Assembly: GCA_024232355.1 (NCBI GenBank) | Contig: JAAEPW010001230.1 | Location: 112,587 to 176,586, forward strand | Direction of reading: 5' to 3' | DNA: 64,000 bases | Origin: Chloroflexota bacterium | GTDB taxonomy: Bacteria; Chloroflexota; Anaerolineae; B4-G1 | Shown: piece by piece, positions 9,508-17,971 of the stretch | Numbering within the stretch: the first letter of the stretch is position 1 | Layout: the number at the start of each line of letters is the position of its first letter | The notes under the pieces: generated by a model | Told to the model about the DNA's origin: nothing | The model's database searches: none | The model's input: the letters and a program-made list of their open reading frames with translations, nothing else | Made by a program: the position numbers and the translations under genes

Positions 9508-9558
9508 GCTACCGGACGCTCTTTTCAGACAAGCTCTTTTCCAAGAGCGTCTGGTAGC
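9508..9558 (+). promoter_or_regulatory. Strong hairpin with an alternative pairing (attenuator-like)
   Basis: In the gap between the lipoprotein gene and the dCache-STAS gene, GCTACCGGACGCTCTT (9508-9523) can pair with AAGAGCGTCTGGTAGC (9543-9558), 16 pairs with one G-U. Inside the loop GCTCTT (9533-9538) can instead pair with AAGAGC (9543-9548) around TTCC. The two pairings exclude each other. The bases after the stem are AAAAAC, so it is not a classic terminator on this strand; mRNA processing or partial attenuation is possible. Confidence 0.5.
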
Positions 9559-9580
9559 AAAAACATAGGAGCGGTGGGCA

Positions 9581-11110
9581 ATGGATGAGCAAGTAAAAGA
9601 CAAGCGATTCATATCACTGACAACCCGTTTTCTGGTGGTATTTACTCTGGGGGTAGTATTGCCCCTAATCATAACAGGTGTTGTTCAGTTCGCCATCAAT
9701 TATTCCACGCAAAATCTCCAAGTGGAGAATTTGCAGAGCAGAGCTGCCGAGAGCGTGGCTACTACCATTGATGCGTATCTGGCACAATTCGAGGGCGAGA
9801 TGACACTGTTGTCCAGCGCACGGTTTTCGCAGGCGGGCGAGTCTCCTGATGAGCTTTTGGAGGGGTTGTTGGTTTATGATGCTGGTTTTGAACTGTTGAC
9901 CCTGATGGATGGGACGGGGCAAGAGTTGGCCAAGAAATCGCATCTCGAGGTGCTTTCCTCAGACGATCTGGGCAACCGTGCTGATTCCGCCGAGTTTGCG
10001 GCTGCCAGTCGGGGAGAGCGATACCTTGGCCCGATTTTTGAATCGCAGTATGGTGAACCGTGGGTTACATTGGCCATTCCGGTTCAGGACGTGTATGGTA
10101 ACGTGGAGTATGTGTTTTCTGCAGATGTCAACCTCAAATATATGTGGGATGCCATTGAGGAAGTAGAGGTCGGTTCCGAGGGATATGCGTATGTGGTGGA
10201 TGGTGAGGGACGATTGATCGCGCACCGTGATTCATCTCTGGTGTTGCAGTGGCGGGACCTGAACGATGTGGCGGGCATTCGTAGCGCTTTGCAAGGGGAG
10301 GCGATTACTGATTCGTATATTGGGCTGGAAGAGCAGCGGGTCGTTGGCAGCTATCTGCCCCTTGAGCAAACGGATTGGTTCGTCTTGGTGGAAACTCCCA
10401 CGAGTGAAGCATTAAAGTATGTGTATTGGTCTGCCGGAATCAGTGGTGTAGCCATCGTTGTGGCGCTTGGGTTAGCCAGTTGGCTGGGCTTGTACCTGGT
10501 GCGGACTGTTGTGCAACCGCTGAAGCAATTGCAAAAAAGTGTAGCCATCATTGGTGATGGTGATCTATCATACCGTGTCGATATCCAGACCCAGGATGAG
10601 ATTGGCGTGTTGGGAGATGCTTTCAACGATATGGCTGCTCGTTTGGAAGAGATAGTCGCTATCTCGGAGAAACGTGAAACTGAACGTTTGCAAATGCAAG
10701 AGCAGATCATCGAGGCGCAGACAGAGGCGTTGAAAGAACTGTCCTCGCCCATTATTCCTGTGATGGATCGAATCATTATCGTCCCATTGGTGGGCAATAT
10801 TGGTGATGATCGGGCCGTAGACATCACGCGTTCTTTGCTGGCGGGGATTCGGCAGCACCGGGCCAAGGTGGTGATTTTGGATATTACGGGGGTGCCCGTC
10901 GTGGATAGCGCCGTAGCCAATCACTTGTACAAGACGATCCAGGCGGCGCGCTTAAAGGGTGCGCGCACGATTATCACTGGCATCTCGGACGTGGTGGCCG
11001 AGACTATTATAGATTTGGGCATTGATTGGGGTGATATCGATACTGTGAGAGATTTGCGGACTGGGTTAGTATCTGCGCTAAATAGTTTGGGAATTCAACT
11101 GTCCAAGTGA
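9581..11110 (+). CDS. dCache-HAMP-STAS RsbR-like transmembrane sensor
   Basis: A 509-residue protein with a chemoreceptor-like front end and a stressosome-like output. A membrane helix at about 13-37 and another at about 283-308 bracket an extracellular dCache-type domain (DAGFELLTLMDGTG, GPIFESQYGEPWVTLAIPV, GYAYVVDGEGRLIAH). A HAMP domain (308-360, VQPLKQL and DEIGVLGDAFNDMA) leads to a short coiled coil and STAS (about 385-509) with VDSAVANHL. ATG 9581 follows AGGAGCGG. The protein could carry an extracytoplasmic signal through HAMP into a STAS scaffold, unlike the cytoplasmic RsbR proteins of Bacillus. The upstream lipoprotein is a possible partner. Confidence 0.92.
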   Translation: MDEQVKDKRFISLTTRFLVVFTLGVVLPLIITGVVQFAINYSTQNLQVENLQSRAAESVATTIDAYLAQFEGEMTLLSSARFSQAGESPDELLEGLLVYDAGFELLTLMDGTGQELAKKSHLEVLSSDDLGNRADSAEFAAASRGERYLGPIFESQYGEPWVTLAIPVQDVYGNVEYVFSADVNLKYMWDAIEEVEVGSEGYAYVVDGEGRLIAHRDSSLVLQWRDLNDVAGIRSALQGEAITDSYIGLEEQRVVGSYLPLEQTDWFVLVETPTSEALKYVYWSAGISGVAIVVALGLASWLGLYLVRTVVQPLKQLQKSVAIIGDGDLSYRVDIQTQDEIGVLGDAFNDMAARLEEIVAISEKRETERLQMQEQIIEAQTEALKELSSPIIPVMDRIIIVPLVGNIGDDRAVDITRSLLAGIRQHRAKVVILDITGVPVVDSAVANHLYKTIQAARLKGARTIITGISDVVAETIIDLGIDWGDIDTVRDLRTGLVSALNSLGIQLSK

Positions 11111-11124
11111 AGGAGGGTCATAAA

Positions 11125-12732
11125 ATGGACAATGCAGGCAAAACCAAAGAGCAACTGGCAGCCGAGATGGTTGAAATGCATAGTCGAGTGGCAGAGTTGG
11201 AAGCAGAGATGCAGCAAAAAGCCGCTCAGTATGAACGGCACGTCACTGAAATGACCATCGTCAACGCAATCAGTCAAGCGATCTCTTCTTCTACCGAGTT
11301 GGATGACGTATTAGAAGCGGTGCACCATCAGGTGGATCGCCTCCTTGAGGCGGCCAACTTTTGCGTCTCTGTCTACGATGAGGAAAGCGACGAGTGGGCC
11401 AGAGTATTTTTTGTAGAGGGGGGGCAGGTACTGCCGCGCGCCCACATGCGTTTTGAGGGTGGGACGGGCCTCACGGGCTGTATGATTCGCGATCGCAAGT
11501 CTCTTCTCTTTCAGTCCGCAGAGGAAATAGCGGCGTTCCAAAAGGCCCAAGGGAGAGAGTCTATTGGGAAAAGCGCGCTGTCTTGGCTGGGGGTTCCCCT
11601 CATCATTGCGGACAAAGTCGTTGGGGGGATGGCTATCCAGAGTTACGAACAGGGAAACCTGTATGACGAGCAAGACCAAACTCTATTTCACACGATCGCC
11701 AGCCAGGTGGCCTCTGCGATGAACAATTTGCGACTGTTGAGAGAGGCTCGGCAGCAGGCCAAAGAACTGGCCGTATTGGACGAACTCGGCCAGGCTCTCA
11801 CTGCCCGCCTGAGTGTAAAAGAGATGTTGGACAAAGTATACCGGCATACTTCTCGTCTGGTGGACACGACTAACTTTTGCATCTTGCTCTATGACTCAAA
11901 AAAGCACGAGTTTACTTTTAGTCTCGTGATCTCTGAGATGGAGGATGAGGGGTATCCTGATGCTTTTTCAGCGGATGAAGGAGTCAGTGGATACATCCTG
12001 CGCACCCGATCTGCATTGCTCGTTAAAGAGAATGTGCACGAGTGCATGAAAGAGTTAGGGATCAATCTGATCGGGACGCACGCTCTTTCCTGGTTGGGCG
12101 TCCCACTGATAGCGGGTGATGAGGTGCGAGGAGTGATGATCGTCCAGAGTTATTCTACCCCCGGCCTCTACGACGAGCGTGACCGGGACTTTTTGGCTGC
12201 CATTGCCAACCAGACTGCCATTGCACTACAAAATGCCCAGATGGTGGAAAATCTGGAACAGATGATCGAGGAACGCACGGCAGAATTACGAACTAGTCTG
12301 CAAGAGAGTGAGCGTTTACAACAAGAGATCATTGAGGCCCAGCGAAGCACACTCCGTGAACTCTCGACGCCCCTCATCCCGATTATGGAGCGAATTATGG
12401 TGATGCCTCTGATCGGCAGTATCAACAGTATGCGTGCCAGAGACATCACGCGCGCGCTGTTGGCGGGGATCCGGCAGCACCGGGCCAAGGTGGTGATCCT
12501 GGACATTACGGGCGTGCCCCTGGTGGACAGCGGCGTGGCATCCCATTTGAACAAGACGATCCAAGCGGCGCGGCTCAAGGGTGCGCGTACCATCGTCACT
12601 GGTATCTCGGACAGTGTAGCCGAGACCATCGTGGAGTTGGGCATTGATTGGAGTGAGACCGAGACGGTGAGTGATTTGCGAACGGGGTTGGTCGTCGCGC
12701 TCAAAAGTATGGGGATTCGGCTGAACAAGTAA
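11125..12732 (+). CDS. Tandem GAF-STAS RsbR-like sensor
   Basis: A 535-residue soluble protein. After a short coiled coil come two GAF domains (about 30-210 and 215-385), each with the LSWLGVPLI core and an I-SQ/A-Q-AIALQNAQ type exit helix, then a coiled coil and STAS (about 410-535) with VDSGVASHL and ISDSVAET. ATG 11125 is chosen because AGGAGGG (11111-11117) precedes it; the frame is open further upstream only as a short overlap with the preceding gene. GAF domains bind small molecules or chromophores; no phytochrome-type Cys is obvious. It resembles the C-terminal part of the next gene, which suggests duplication. Confidence 0.91.
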   Translation: MDNAGKTKEQLAAEMVEMHSRVAELEAEMQQKAAQYERHVTEMTIVNAISQAISSSTELDDVLEAVHHQVDRLLEAANFCVSVYDEESDEWARVFFVEGGQVLPRAHMRFEGGTGLTGCMIRDRKSLLFQSAEEIAAFQKAQGRESIGKSALSWLGVPLIIADKVVGGMAIQSYEQGNLYDEQDQTLFHTIASQVASAMNNLRLLREARQQAKELAVLDELGQALTARLSVKEMLDKVYRHTSRLVDTTNFCILLYDSKKHEFTFSLVISEMEDEGYPDAFSADEGVSGYILRTRSALLVKENVHECMKELGINLIGTHALSWLGVPLIAGDEVRGVMIVQSYSTPGLYDERDRDFLAAIANQTAIALQNAQMVENLEQMIEERTAELRTSLQESERLQQEIIEAQRSTLRELSTPLIPIMERIMVMPLIGSINSMRARDITRALLAGIRQHRAKVVILDITGVPLVDSGVASHLNKTIQAARLKGARTIVTGISDSVAETIVELGIDWSETETVSDLRTGLVVALKSMGIRLNK

Positions 12733-12779
12733 CGACAGAACACTCAAGTGATATTGCCTGCGCAAATGAGGGCCGGAAT

Positions 12780-15206
12780 ATGACAAAAATTTCCGAACTG
12801 GAAAAACGAATTGCCGAGTTGGAAGAGGACTTGCATCAGAGCGAGAAACGATACCGCGCTGTGACAGATACCGCGCTGGCAGGTATTGGCGTTACAGATA
12901 TTGAGGATAACCTGACTTTTGTCAATTCAACCTTGGCCAAGATGCTGGGGCACACACTGGATGAGATGGAGGGGATGAACCTCTCCCAGTTGATGAGCGC
13001 AGAAGAGTTCAAAGATCATCAAGGTCGGACGCAAGAGAGGGCGGCGGGGGGGGTACGCGACCAGTACGAGTCTATACTGCGTCACAAGGATGGTCATTGG
13101 ATCAGTGCGTTAGTTTCTGCTTCGCCTCTTACAGCCGATGATGGTACTTTTGAGGGAACCTTGGGAGTGCTTGTGGATATTACCGAGCGCAAGCAGGCAG
13201 CGATAGAGGTGCAGCGGCAAGCGGATCAAATGGCCATCATCTATAAAATGGGACAGCGGGTGAGTGGCGAGTTGGAACTAGAGGCATTGTTGTCTGAGAC
13301 TGTGACGGCAGTGTACGATGCTTTTGGTTATTATGGCGTGATGCTATTGCTGCTCGACGAGGAAACACAGTGTTTGACGGTGCATTCTGTTGCTGGCAAA
13401 CACATGGACGTTTTTCCTGAGCATACCTGGCTTGCTATGGGGGAAGGGTTGATTGGGCGTGCGGCAGAGACTGGTGAAACCCAGATCAGTGGTGATGTTA
13501 ATCAGGATCCCCACTATTTGCGCAAGGAAGAGGAGCAGACCAATTCGGAACTTGCGGTGCCGATCAAGAGCGGAGATAGAGTCATCGGGGTGCTCGATCT
13601 ACAAAGTGCCGAGTTTGATACCTTTGGTGAGAGTGAGCGGGTTGTGATGGAGGCGCTCAGCACTCAAATTGCCACCGCTATCGAAAATGCTCAACTGTTC
13701 CAGGATGCCCAGGTCCGTGCCAATCGGTTGGCGGTTGTCAATCGCATTGCCAAGGTTGCTAATGCTACCCTTGACCTGGATGATTTGATGGAGAGCGTGT
13801 ATCAGGAGATTACGCCCACTTTTCAGGCCGATGCTTTTATCTTTGCGCTTTACGATGAGGATACGGACGAACTCGATTTTCGCTATCAGGTGGACGAAGG
13901 CGAACGGTTACCCCCTGCGCGGGTTCCTTTGGGCACAGGTTTGAGTTCTATCGTCATCGCCGAGCGAAAACCCCTGGTGATTCGAGATTTCGAACGGGAG
14001 CAGGAGTATGTGTCGAGAGGGTTGGTCATAGGAACGGGCAAGCTTCCCGCATCCTGGCTGGGTACGCCGCTGTTGGTAGGCGATCGGGTGATTGGCATCA
14101 TCAGTGTGCAAGCGTATCGTTCCTATGCCTGGGATGAGGAAGATGAACAACTGCTCTTTACTATTGCTGAACAGATCACCGTGGCTCTGGAGAACGTCCG
14201 TTTGCTTGAGCAAGCGCAGACCCGCGCGAAAGAATCGGCCGTGTTGACTGAACTAGGACAGGCTTTGACCACCCGTCTCAATGTGGATGATGTGTTGAAC
14301 GAAGCGTATCGACAGAGTTCGCGCTTGTTGGATACGACCAACTTTTCTGTTGCCCTGTACGATCCAGAGAAGCACGAATTGGCATTTGCGCTTGCCGTCT
14401 CCGAGTTGGAGGACGAAGAACATCCGCCCGCTTTCTCTGCGGACAGGGGGCTCAGCGGTTACACCGTTCGCCAACGGACTGCGCTGCTTGTAGAAAGAGA
14501 TGTGGAAGAGTGGAAGGTAAAGATGGAGATTCAGGCGGGGAAAGGGGCGATGCCCACACTTTCCTGGCTGAGTGTACCTTTGCTCGTCGGTGATCGGGTG
14601 TTGGGCGTGATGTCTGCTCAGAGCTATACCACACCCGGTGCCTATGGTGAGCGTGACCGGGACATATTCATTGCTATTGCCAGCCAGACGGTCATTGCAT
14701 TGCAGAATGCCCAGATGGTGGAAAACTTGGAACAGATGGTCAAAGAGAGCACGGCAGAATTACGGGATAGCATCCAAGAGAGCGAGCGCTTGCAACAAGA
14801 GATTATTGAGGCCCAGCGGAGCGCGCTCCAGGAACTCTCTACGCCCATCATCCCAATTATGGAGCGGATCATGGTGATGCCATTGATCGGCAGCATCGAC
14901 AGTATGCGTGCGCGAGACATCACGCGCGCGTTGTTGGCAGGGATCCGGCAGTACCGGGCCAAAGTCGTGATCCTGGACATTACGGGAGTGCCCATCGTGG
15001 ACAGCGGTGTGGCGAATCACCTGAACAAGACCATTCAGGCGGCGCGGCTCAAGGGTGCGCGCACTATTATCACTGGAATCTCGGACGCGGTGGCCGAGAC
15101 CATTGTGGAGCTGGGGATTGACTGGGGCGGGATCGAGACGTTGAACGACTTGCAGACGGGGTTGATCGTGGCACTTGGTCGCTTGGGGATAAAGTTGGCA
15201 AAGTGA
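12780..15206 (+). CDS. PAS-triple GAF-STAS RsbR-like sensor
   Basis: At 808 residues this is the longest STAS-output protein here. Order: coiled coil (1-20), PAS (about 20-140, ending in DITERKQAA), GAF1 (150-300), GAF2 (310-475), GAF3 (480-650), coiled coil, STAS (about 685-808). GAF2 and GAF3 carry the ASWLGTPLL and LSWLSVPLL cores. There is no membrane segment. The STAS tail (ETLNDLQTGLIVALGRLGIK) is almost identical at DNA level to that of the next gene, a sign of gene conversion. The start at ATG 12780 follows GAGGGCCGGA. Expected role: cytosolic stressosome subunit integrating several ligands. Confidence 0.92.
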   Translation: MTKISELEKRIAELEEDLHQSEKRYRAVTDTALAGIGVTDIEDNLTFVNSTLAKMLGHTLDEMEGMNLSQLMSAEEFKDHQGRTQERAAGGVRDQYESILRHKDGHWISALVSASPLTADDGTFEGTLGVLVDITERKQAAIEVQRQADQMAIIYKMGQRVSGELELEALLSETVTAVYDAFGYYGVMLLLLDEETQCLTVHSVAGKHMDVFPEHTWLAMGEGLIGRAAETGETQISGDVNQDPHYLRKEEEQTNSELAVPIKSGDRVIGVLDLQSAEFDTFGESERVVMEALSTQIATAIENAQLFQDAQVRANRLAVVNRIAKVANATLDLDDLMESVYQEITPTFQADAFIFALYDEDTDELDFRYQVDEGERLPPARVPLGTGLSSIVIAERKPLVIRDFEREQEYVSRGLVIGTGKLPASWLGTPLLVGDRVIGIISVQAYRSYAWDEEDEQLLFTIAEQITVALENVRLLEQAQTRAKESAVLTELGQALTTRLNVDDVLNEAYRQSSRLLDTTNFSVALYDPEKHELAFALAVSELEDEEHPPAFSADRGLSGYTVRQRTALLVERDVEEWKVKMEIQAGKGAMPTLSWLSVPLLVGDRVLGVMSAQSYTTPGAYGERDRDIFIAIASQTVIALQNAQMVENLEQMVKESTAELRDSIQESERLQQEIIEAQRSALQELSTPIIPIMERIMVMPLIGSIDSMRARDITRALLAGIRQYRAKVVILDITGVPIVDSGVANHLNKTIQAARLKGARTIITGISDAVAETIVELGIDWGGIETLNDLQTGLIVALGRLGIKLAK

Positions 15207-15270
15207 CAACAAGGCAAGGAATAAAGTGAATTATGCGATATGTAACGGGAAATAGCAAAGGGAATTGATT

Positions 15271-16785
15271 ATGTCTACGATTGCAGCGCTAGATATTGCG
15301 TGTTGGAGCGTCACAGCTATGCTTGCAGCTTCCTTGTTCCTAATGGTGTTGGGGGCTGGGCCAAGACGCATGCTCAATCGCTCTTTTGCTCTCTTTGCTT
15401 TGGCCGAGGCACTGGCGGCTATTTTGAATATTCTTCGAGATCTATCTTTGCGGTTTGATGTTGGGAACGCGCTTTTCCTCACCGAGTTACTGCTTCTGTT
15501 CTCTATTGCAACAGGCCCCTTGTTGGGTATGTTTATCGTTCTCTATCTCAACCGTCGTACTCGTAACACTAATCTAATTGTGGGTATGGGGATAATAGCA
15601 TTAGTTATCCTTTGTGTGCCTTTGTTTCGTCACCAATTGTATACTGGTATTTACCTGGACGATAACGGTATAGCCCGTACAAGCTCTAATATATGGCGGG
15701 TCATAGCGGTCCAGTTGGCTACTCTGTACAATGTTTGGGCTCTGGTTCTTTTCTGGCAAGAGCGTCGTCGATTGAGAGAACCGTACCTGGCGTGGGGAGT
15801 GTTTGTCTTGGTGGGAGGGCATTTCGTGAATGGGGTCTTTCGACCCTCTTTTCCGATCACGTCTGCTACGACCGCTCTTGCTGTCGCTATACTGGGCTAT
15901 GGGATTATCACCCGGCAGCTTTTTAACCCGCTGCGAGATATGACCCAAGAGTTGGAGCGCAAAGTGGAAGAATTGCGCCAAAGTGAGGAGCGGTTCAGGG
16001 TGATTTTTGAGGGCTCTAACGACGCGGTTATGCTTCTTTCAGAGAAGGCTTTTTTCGACTGCAATTCGCGCGCTTTGGAGATGTTTGATTTTGGAGAAAA
16101 GGGAGAACTGGTTGGTATTCATCTTGCTGATATTTCGCCGCCGTTCCAATCTGATGGACAGGACTCGGTGTCTGCTGCACAGGAGAGGATACATGCTGCG
16201 TTCCAACAGGGTCATAATCGCTTCGAATGGATTCATAGTCGAGGCGGTGGGGAGGATTTCCTTGCCGAAGTGCTTCTTTCAGCTTTTGACCTGGGCGGCG
16301 AGATGGTTTTGCAGGCGACTGTTCGTGATATTTCTGAGCGTAAGCAAATTGAGGCAGAGCATAAGCGTTTGCAGCAGGAGGTCATTGAGTCTCAGCGACA
16401 GGCGCTCTTGGAGCTTTCTTCTCCCGTTATCCCGATTATGGAACGTATCATCGTGATGCCCCTGATCGGTATCATTGACAGCAAACGAGCGCGAGACATT
16501 ACACGCGCGTTGTTGGCAGGAATCCGACAGCACCGGGCCAAAGTCGTGATCTTGGACATTACGGGTGTGCCTGTCGTGGATAGCGGCGTGGCGAACTATT
16601 TGAACAAGACGATTCAGGCAGCGCGGCTCAAAGGCGCGCGCACCATCGTTACTGGCATCTCGGACGCGGTGGCCGAGACTATTGTGGATTTGGGGATTGA
16701 CTGGGGTGGGGTCGAGACGTTGAACGACTTGCAGACGGGGTTGATCGTGGCACTTGGTCGCTTGGGGATCAAACTGGCACGATGA
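15271..16785 (+). CDS. Seven-helix membrane-PAS-STAS RsbR-like sensor
   Basis: A 504-residue protein. Residues 1-225 contain about seven hydrophobic helices in the style of the seven-helix N-terminal modules of sensor kinases. A coiled coil leads to a PAS domain (about 240-365; FEGSNDAVMLLS start, DISERKQIE end) and STAS (about 385-504). ATG 15271 is preferred over the in-frame TTG two codons earlier because AAAGGGAA then lies at normal distance. The STAS start region reads IIDSKRARDITR rather than IDSMRARDITR. A topologically similar membrane-PAS unit, more diverged, is attached to an MCP output at 49624. Confidence 0.9.
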   Translation: MSTIAALDIACWSVTAMLAASLFLMVLGAGPRRMLNRSFALFALAEALAAILNILRDLSLRFDVGNALFLTELLLLFSIATGPLLGMFIVLYLNRRTRNTNLIVGMGIIALVILCVPLFRHQLYTGIYLDDNGIARTSSNIWRVIAVQLATLYNVWALVLFWQERRRLREPYLAWGVFVLVGGHFVNGVFRPSFPITSATTALAVAILGYGIITRQLFNPLRDMTQELERKVEELRQSEERFRVIFEGSNDAVMLLSEKAFFDCNSRALEMFDFGEKGELVGIHLADISPPFQSDGQDSVSAAQERIHAAFQQGHNRFEWIHSRGGGEDFLAEVLLSAFDLGGEMVLQATVRDISERKQIEAEHKRLQQEVIESQRQALLELSSPVIPIMERIIVMPLIGIIDSKRARDITRALLAGIRQHRAKVVILDITGVPVVDSGVANYLNKTIQAARLKGARTIVTGISDAVAETIVDLGIDWGGVETLNDLQTGLIVALGRLGIKLAR

Positions 16786-16829
16786 CAAATCGAGAGGCAA
16801 ACTCATGACACACGATGGGGAAGAACACA

Positions 16830-17936
16830 ATGGATAACCTGCGCAATTTATGGTACAGACTGACTGTACCGCATGCTGCTGACAAGGACGATGCACGGCG
16901 AGAATATATGACAAAGGTCATTTTGATCATACTGAATGTGGTTGGTTGGGGGATGGCGGTTGGATTTTTCGCAGGCGTAATTAGGGGGAAAATGCCGCCG
17001 CCCGCTCTGCTAAACGTTGTGCTTGTACAGTTTTTTTTGATAGGAAGCTGGTTGCTGGCAGATCGAGGATATTGGCGACCCATTAGTTACGCTTTGCCCG
17101 CAATATTTTTCTTGCCCGCGTTGCGCACCAATTATAGCAGTGGGGTGGGAACCGTGGCGATGTTGCTATATGCTATGGTGATATTGTTGACCGCCATGCT
17201 CCAGGGCGGTAAAATGCAATGGGTTGCTTTGGGCCTCAGTGTCGGCACCTATTTGACTATGGGGTGGATGCATGTTCAGGGACGTTTTCCCACGCCGCTA
17301 GCGCCAGAAGATGATTTTGTTGGTTTCGCAATACCTGTGAGCGGCATGCTGCTATTCATCACCGTGTTGCAGTGGTTCTACACCTCGCAATTCCAACGGA
17401 CCATTGCAGAATTGGCCGAGAGTCAAGCCAGCTTGGAACAACGTGTTGCCGAACGTACAGACGATCTGCAAAAAAGCATGGTAGAGCGCGAACAGTTGCA
17501 AAAACAGGTCATTGAGACGCAGCGCCAGACGCTCAAAGATCTTTCAACACCCATCATTCCGATTATGGAGGCGCCCGACGGATCGGGCGGCATTATGGTG
17601 ATGCCCCTGGTTGGCAGTATCGACAGCACGCGAGCGCGAGACATCACGCGCGCGCTGTTGGCGGGAATCCGCCAGCATCGGGCCAAGGTGGTGATCTTGG
17701 ATATCACGGGCGTGCCTTTGGTGGATAGTGGCGTGGCATCTAACTTGAACAAGACGATCCAGGCGGCACGGCTCAAGGGTGCGCGTACCATCGTTACCGG
17801 CATTTCTGAGGCGGTGGCTGAGACCATTGTGGATTTGGGGATTGATTGGGACAGTATTGAGACCGTGTCCAATTCGCAAATGGGACTGCGGATTGCATTG
17901 AGAGGAATGGGGCTACAAATTGTGAGATCGTTGTAG
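16830..17936 (+). CDS. Membrane-STAS RsbR-like sensor
   Basis: A 368-residue protein with about six membrane helices (residues 30-190), a coiled coil (190-235) and STAS (about 240-368). ATG 16830 was chosen by comparison with the MCP at 37170, whose N-terminus aligns from its first residues (LTVPHAAD here, LTMPHTAD there; both continue with EYMT-VIL-ILNVVG and share GWMHVQG). The two genes therefore share a sensor but have different outputs. The STAS domain has a few extra residues (EAPDGSGG) between PIIPIM and the first strand. It ends with VSNSQMGLRIAL, unlike the usual DLQTGL. The membrane module has no name I can assign. Confidence 0.9.
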   Translation: MDNLRNLWYRLTVPHAADKDDARREYMTKVILIILNVVGWGMAVGFFAGVIRGKMPPPALLNVVLVQFFLIGSWLLADRGYWRPISYALPAIFFLPALRTNYSSGVGTVAMLLYAMVILLTAMLQGGKMQWVALGLSVGTYLTMGWMHVQGRFPTPLAPEDDFVGFAIPVSGMLLFITVLQWFYTSQFQRTIAELAESQASLEQRVAERTDDLQKSMVEREQLQKQVIETQRQTLKDLSTPIIPIMEAPDGSGGIMVMPLVGSIDSTRARDITRALLAGIRQHRAKVVILDITGVPLVDSGVASNLNKTIQAARLKGARTIVTGISEAVAETIVDLGIDWDSIETVSNSQMGLRIALRGMGLQIVRSL

Positions 17937-17971
17937 ATGGTGGGGCGGTAAATAGTGAGGGAGTAGGTGAA

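Noticed and set aside
12168..12743. Long minus-strand reading frames opposite STAS and MCP domains (for example 12168-12743, 42832-43596, 29216-29845)
   Set aside because: They recur opposite the same conserved domain in paralog after paralog, are rich in Ser/Arg/Cys, lack ribosome sites and simply mirror the codon pattern of the + strand genes.
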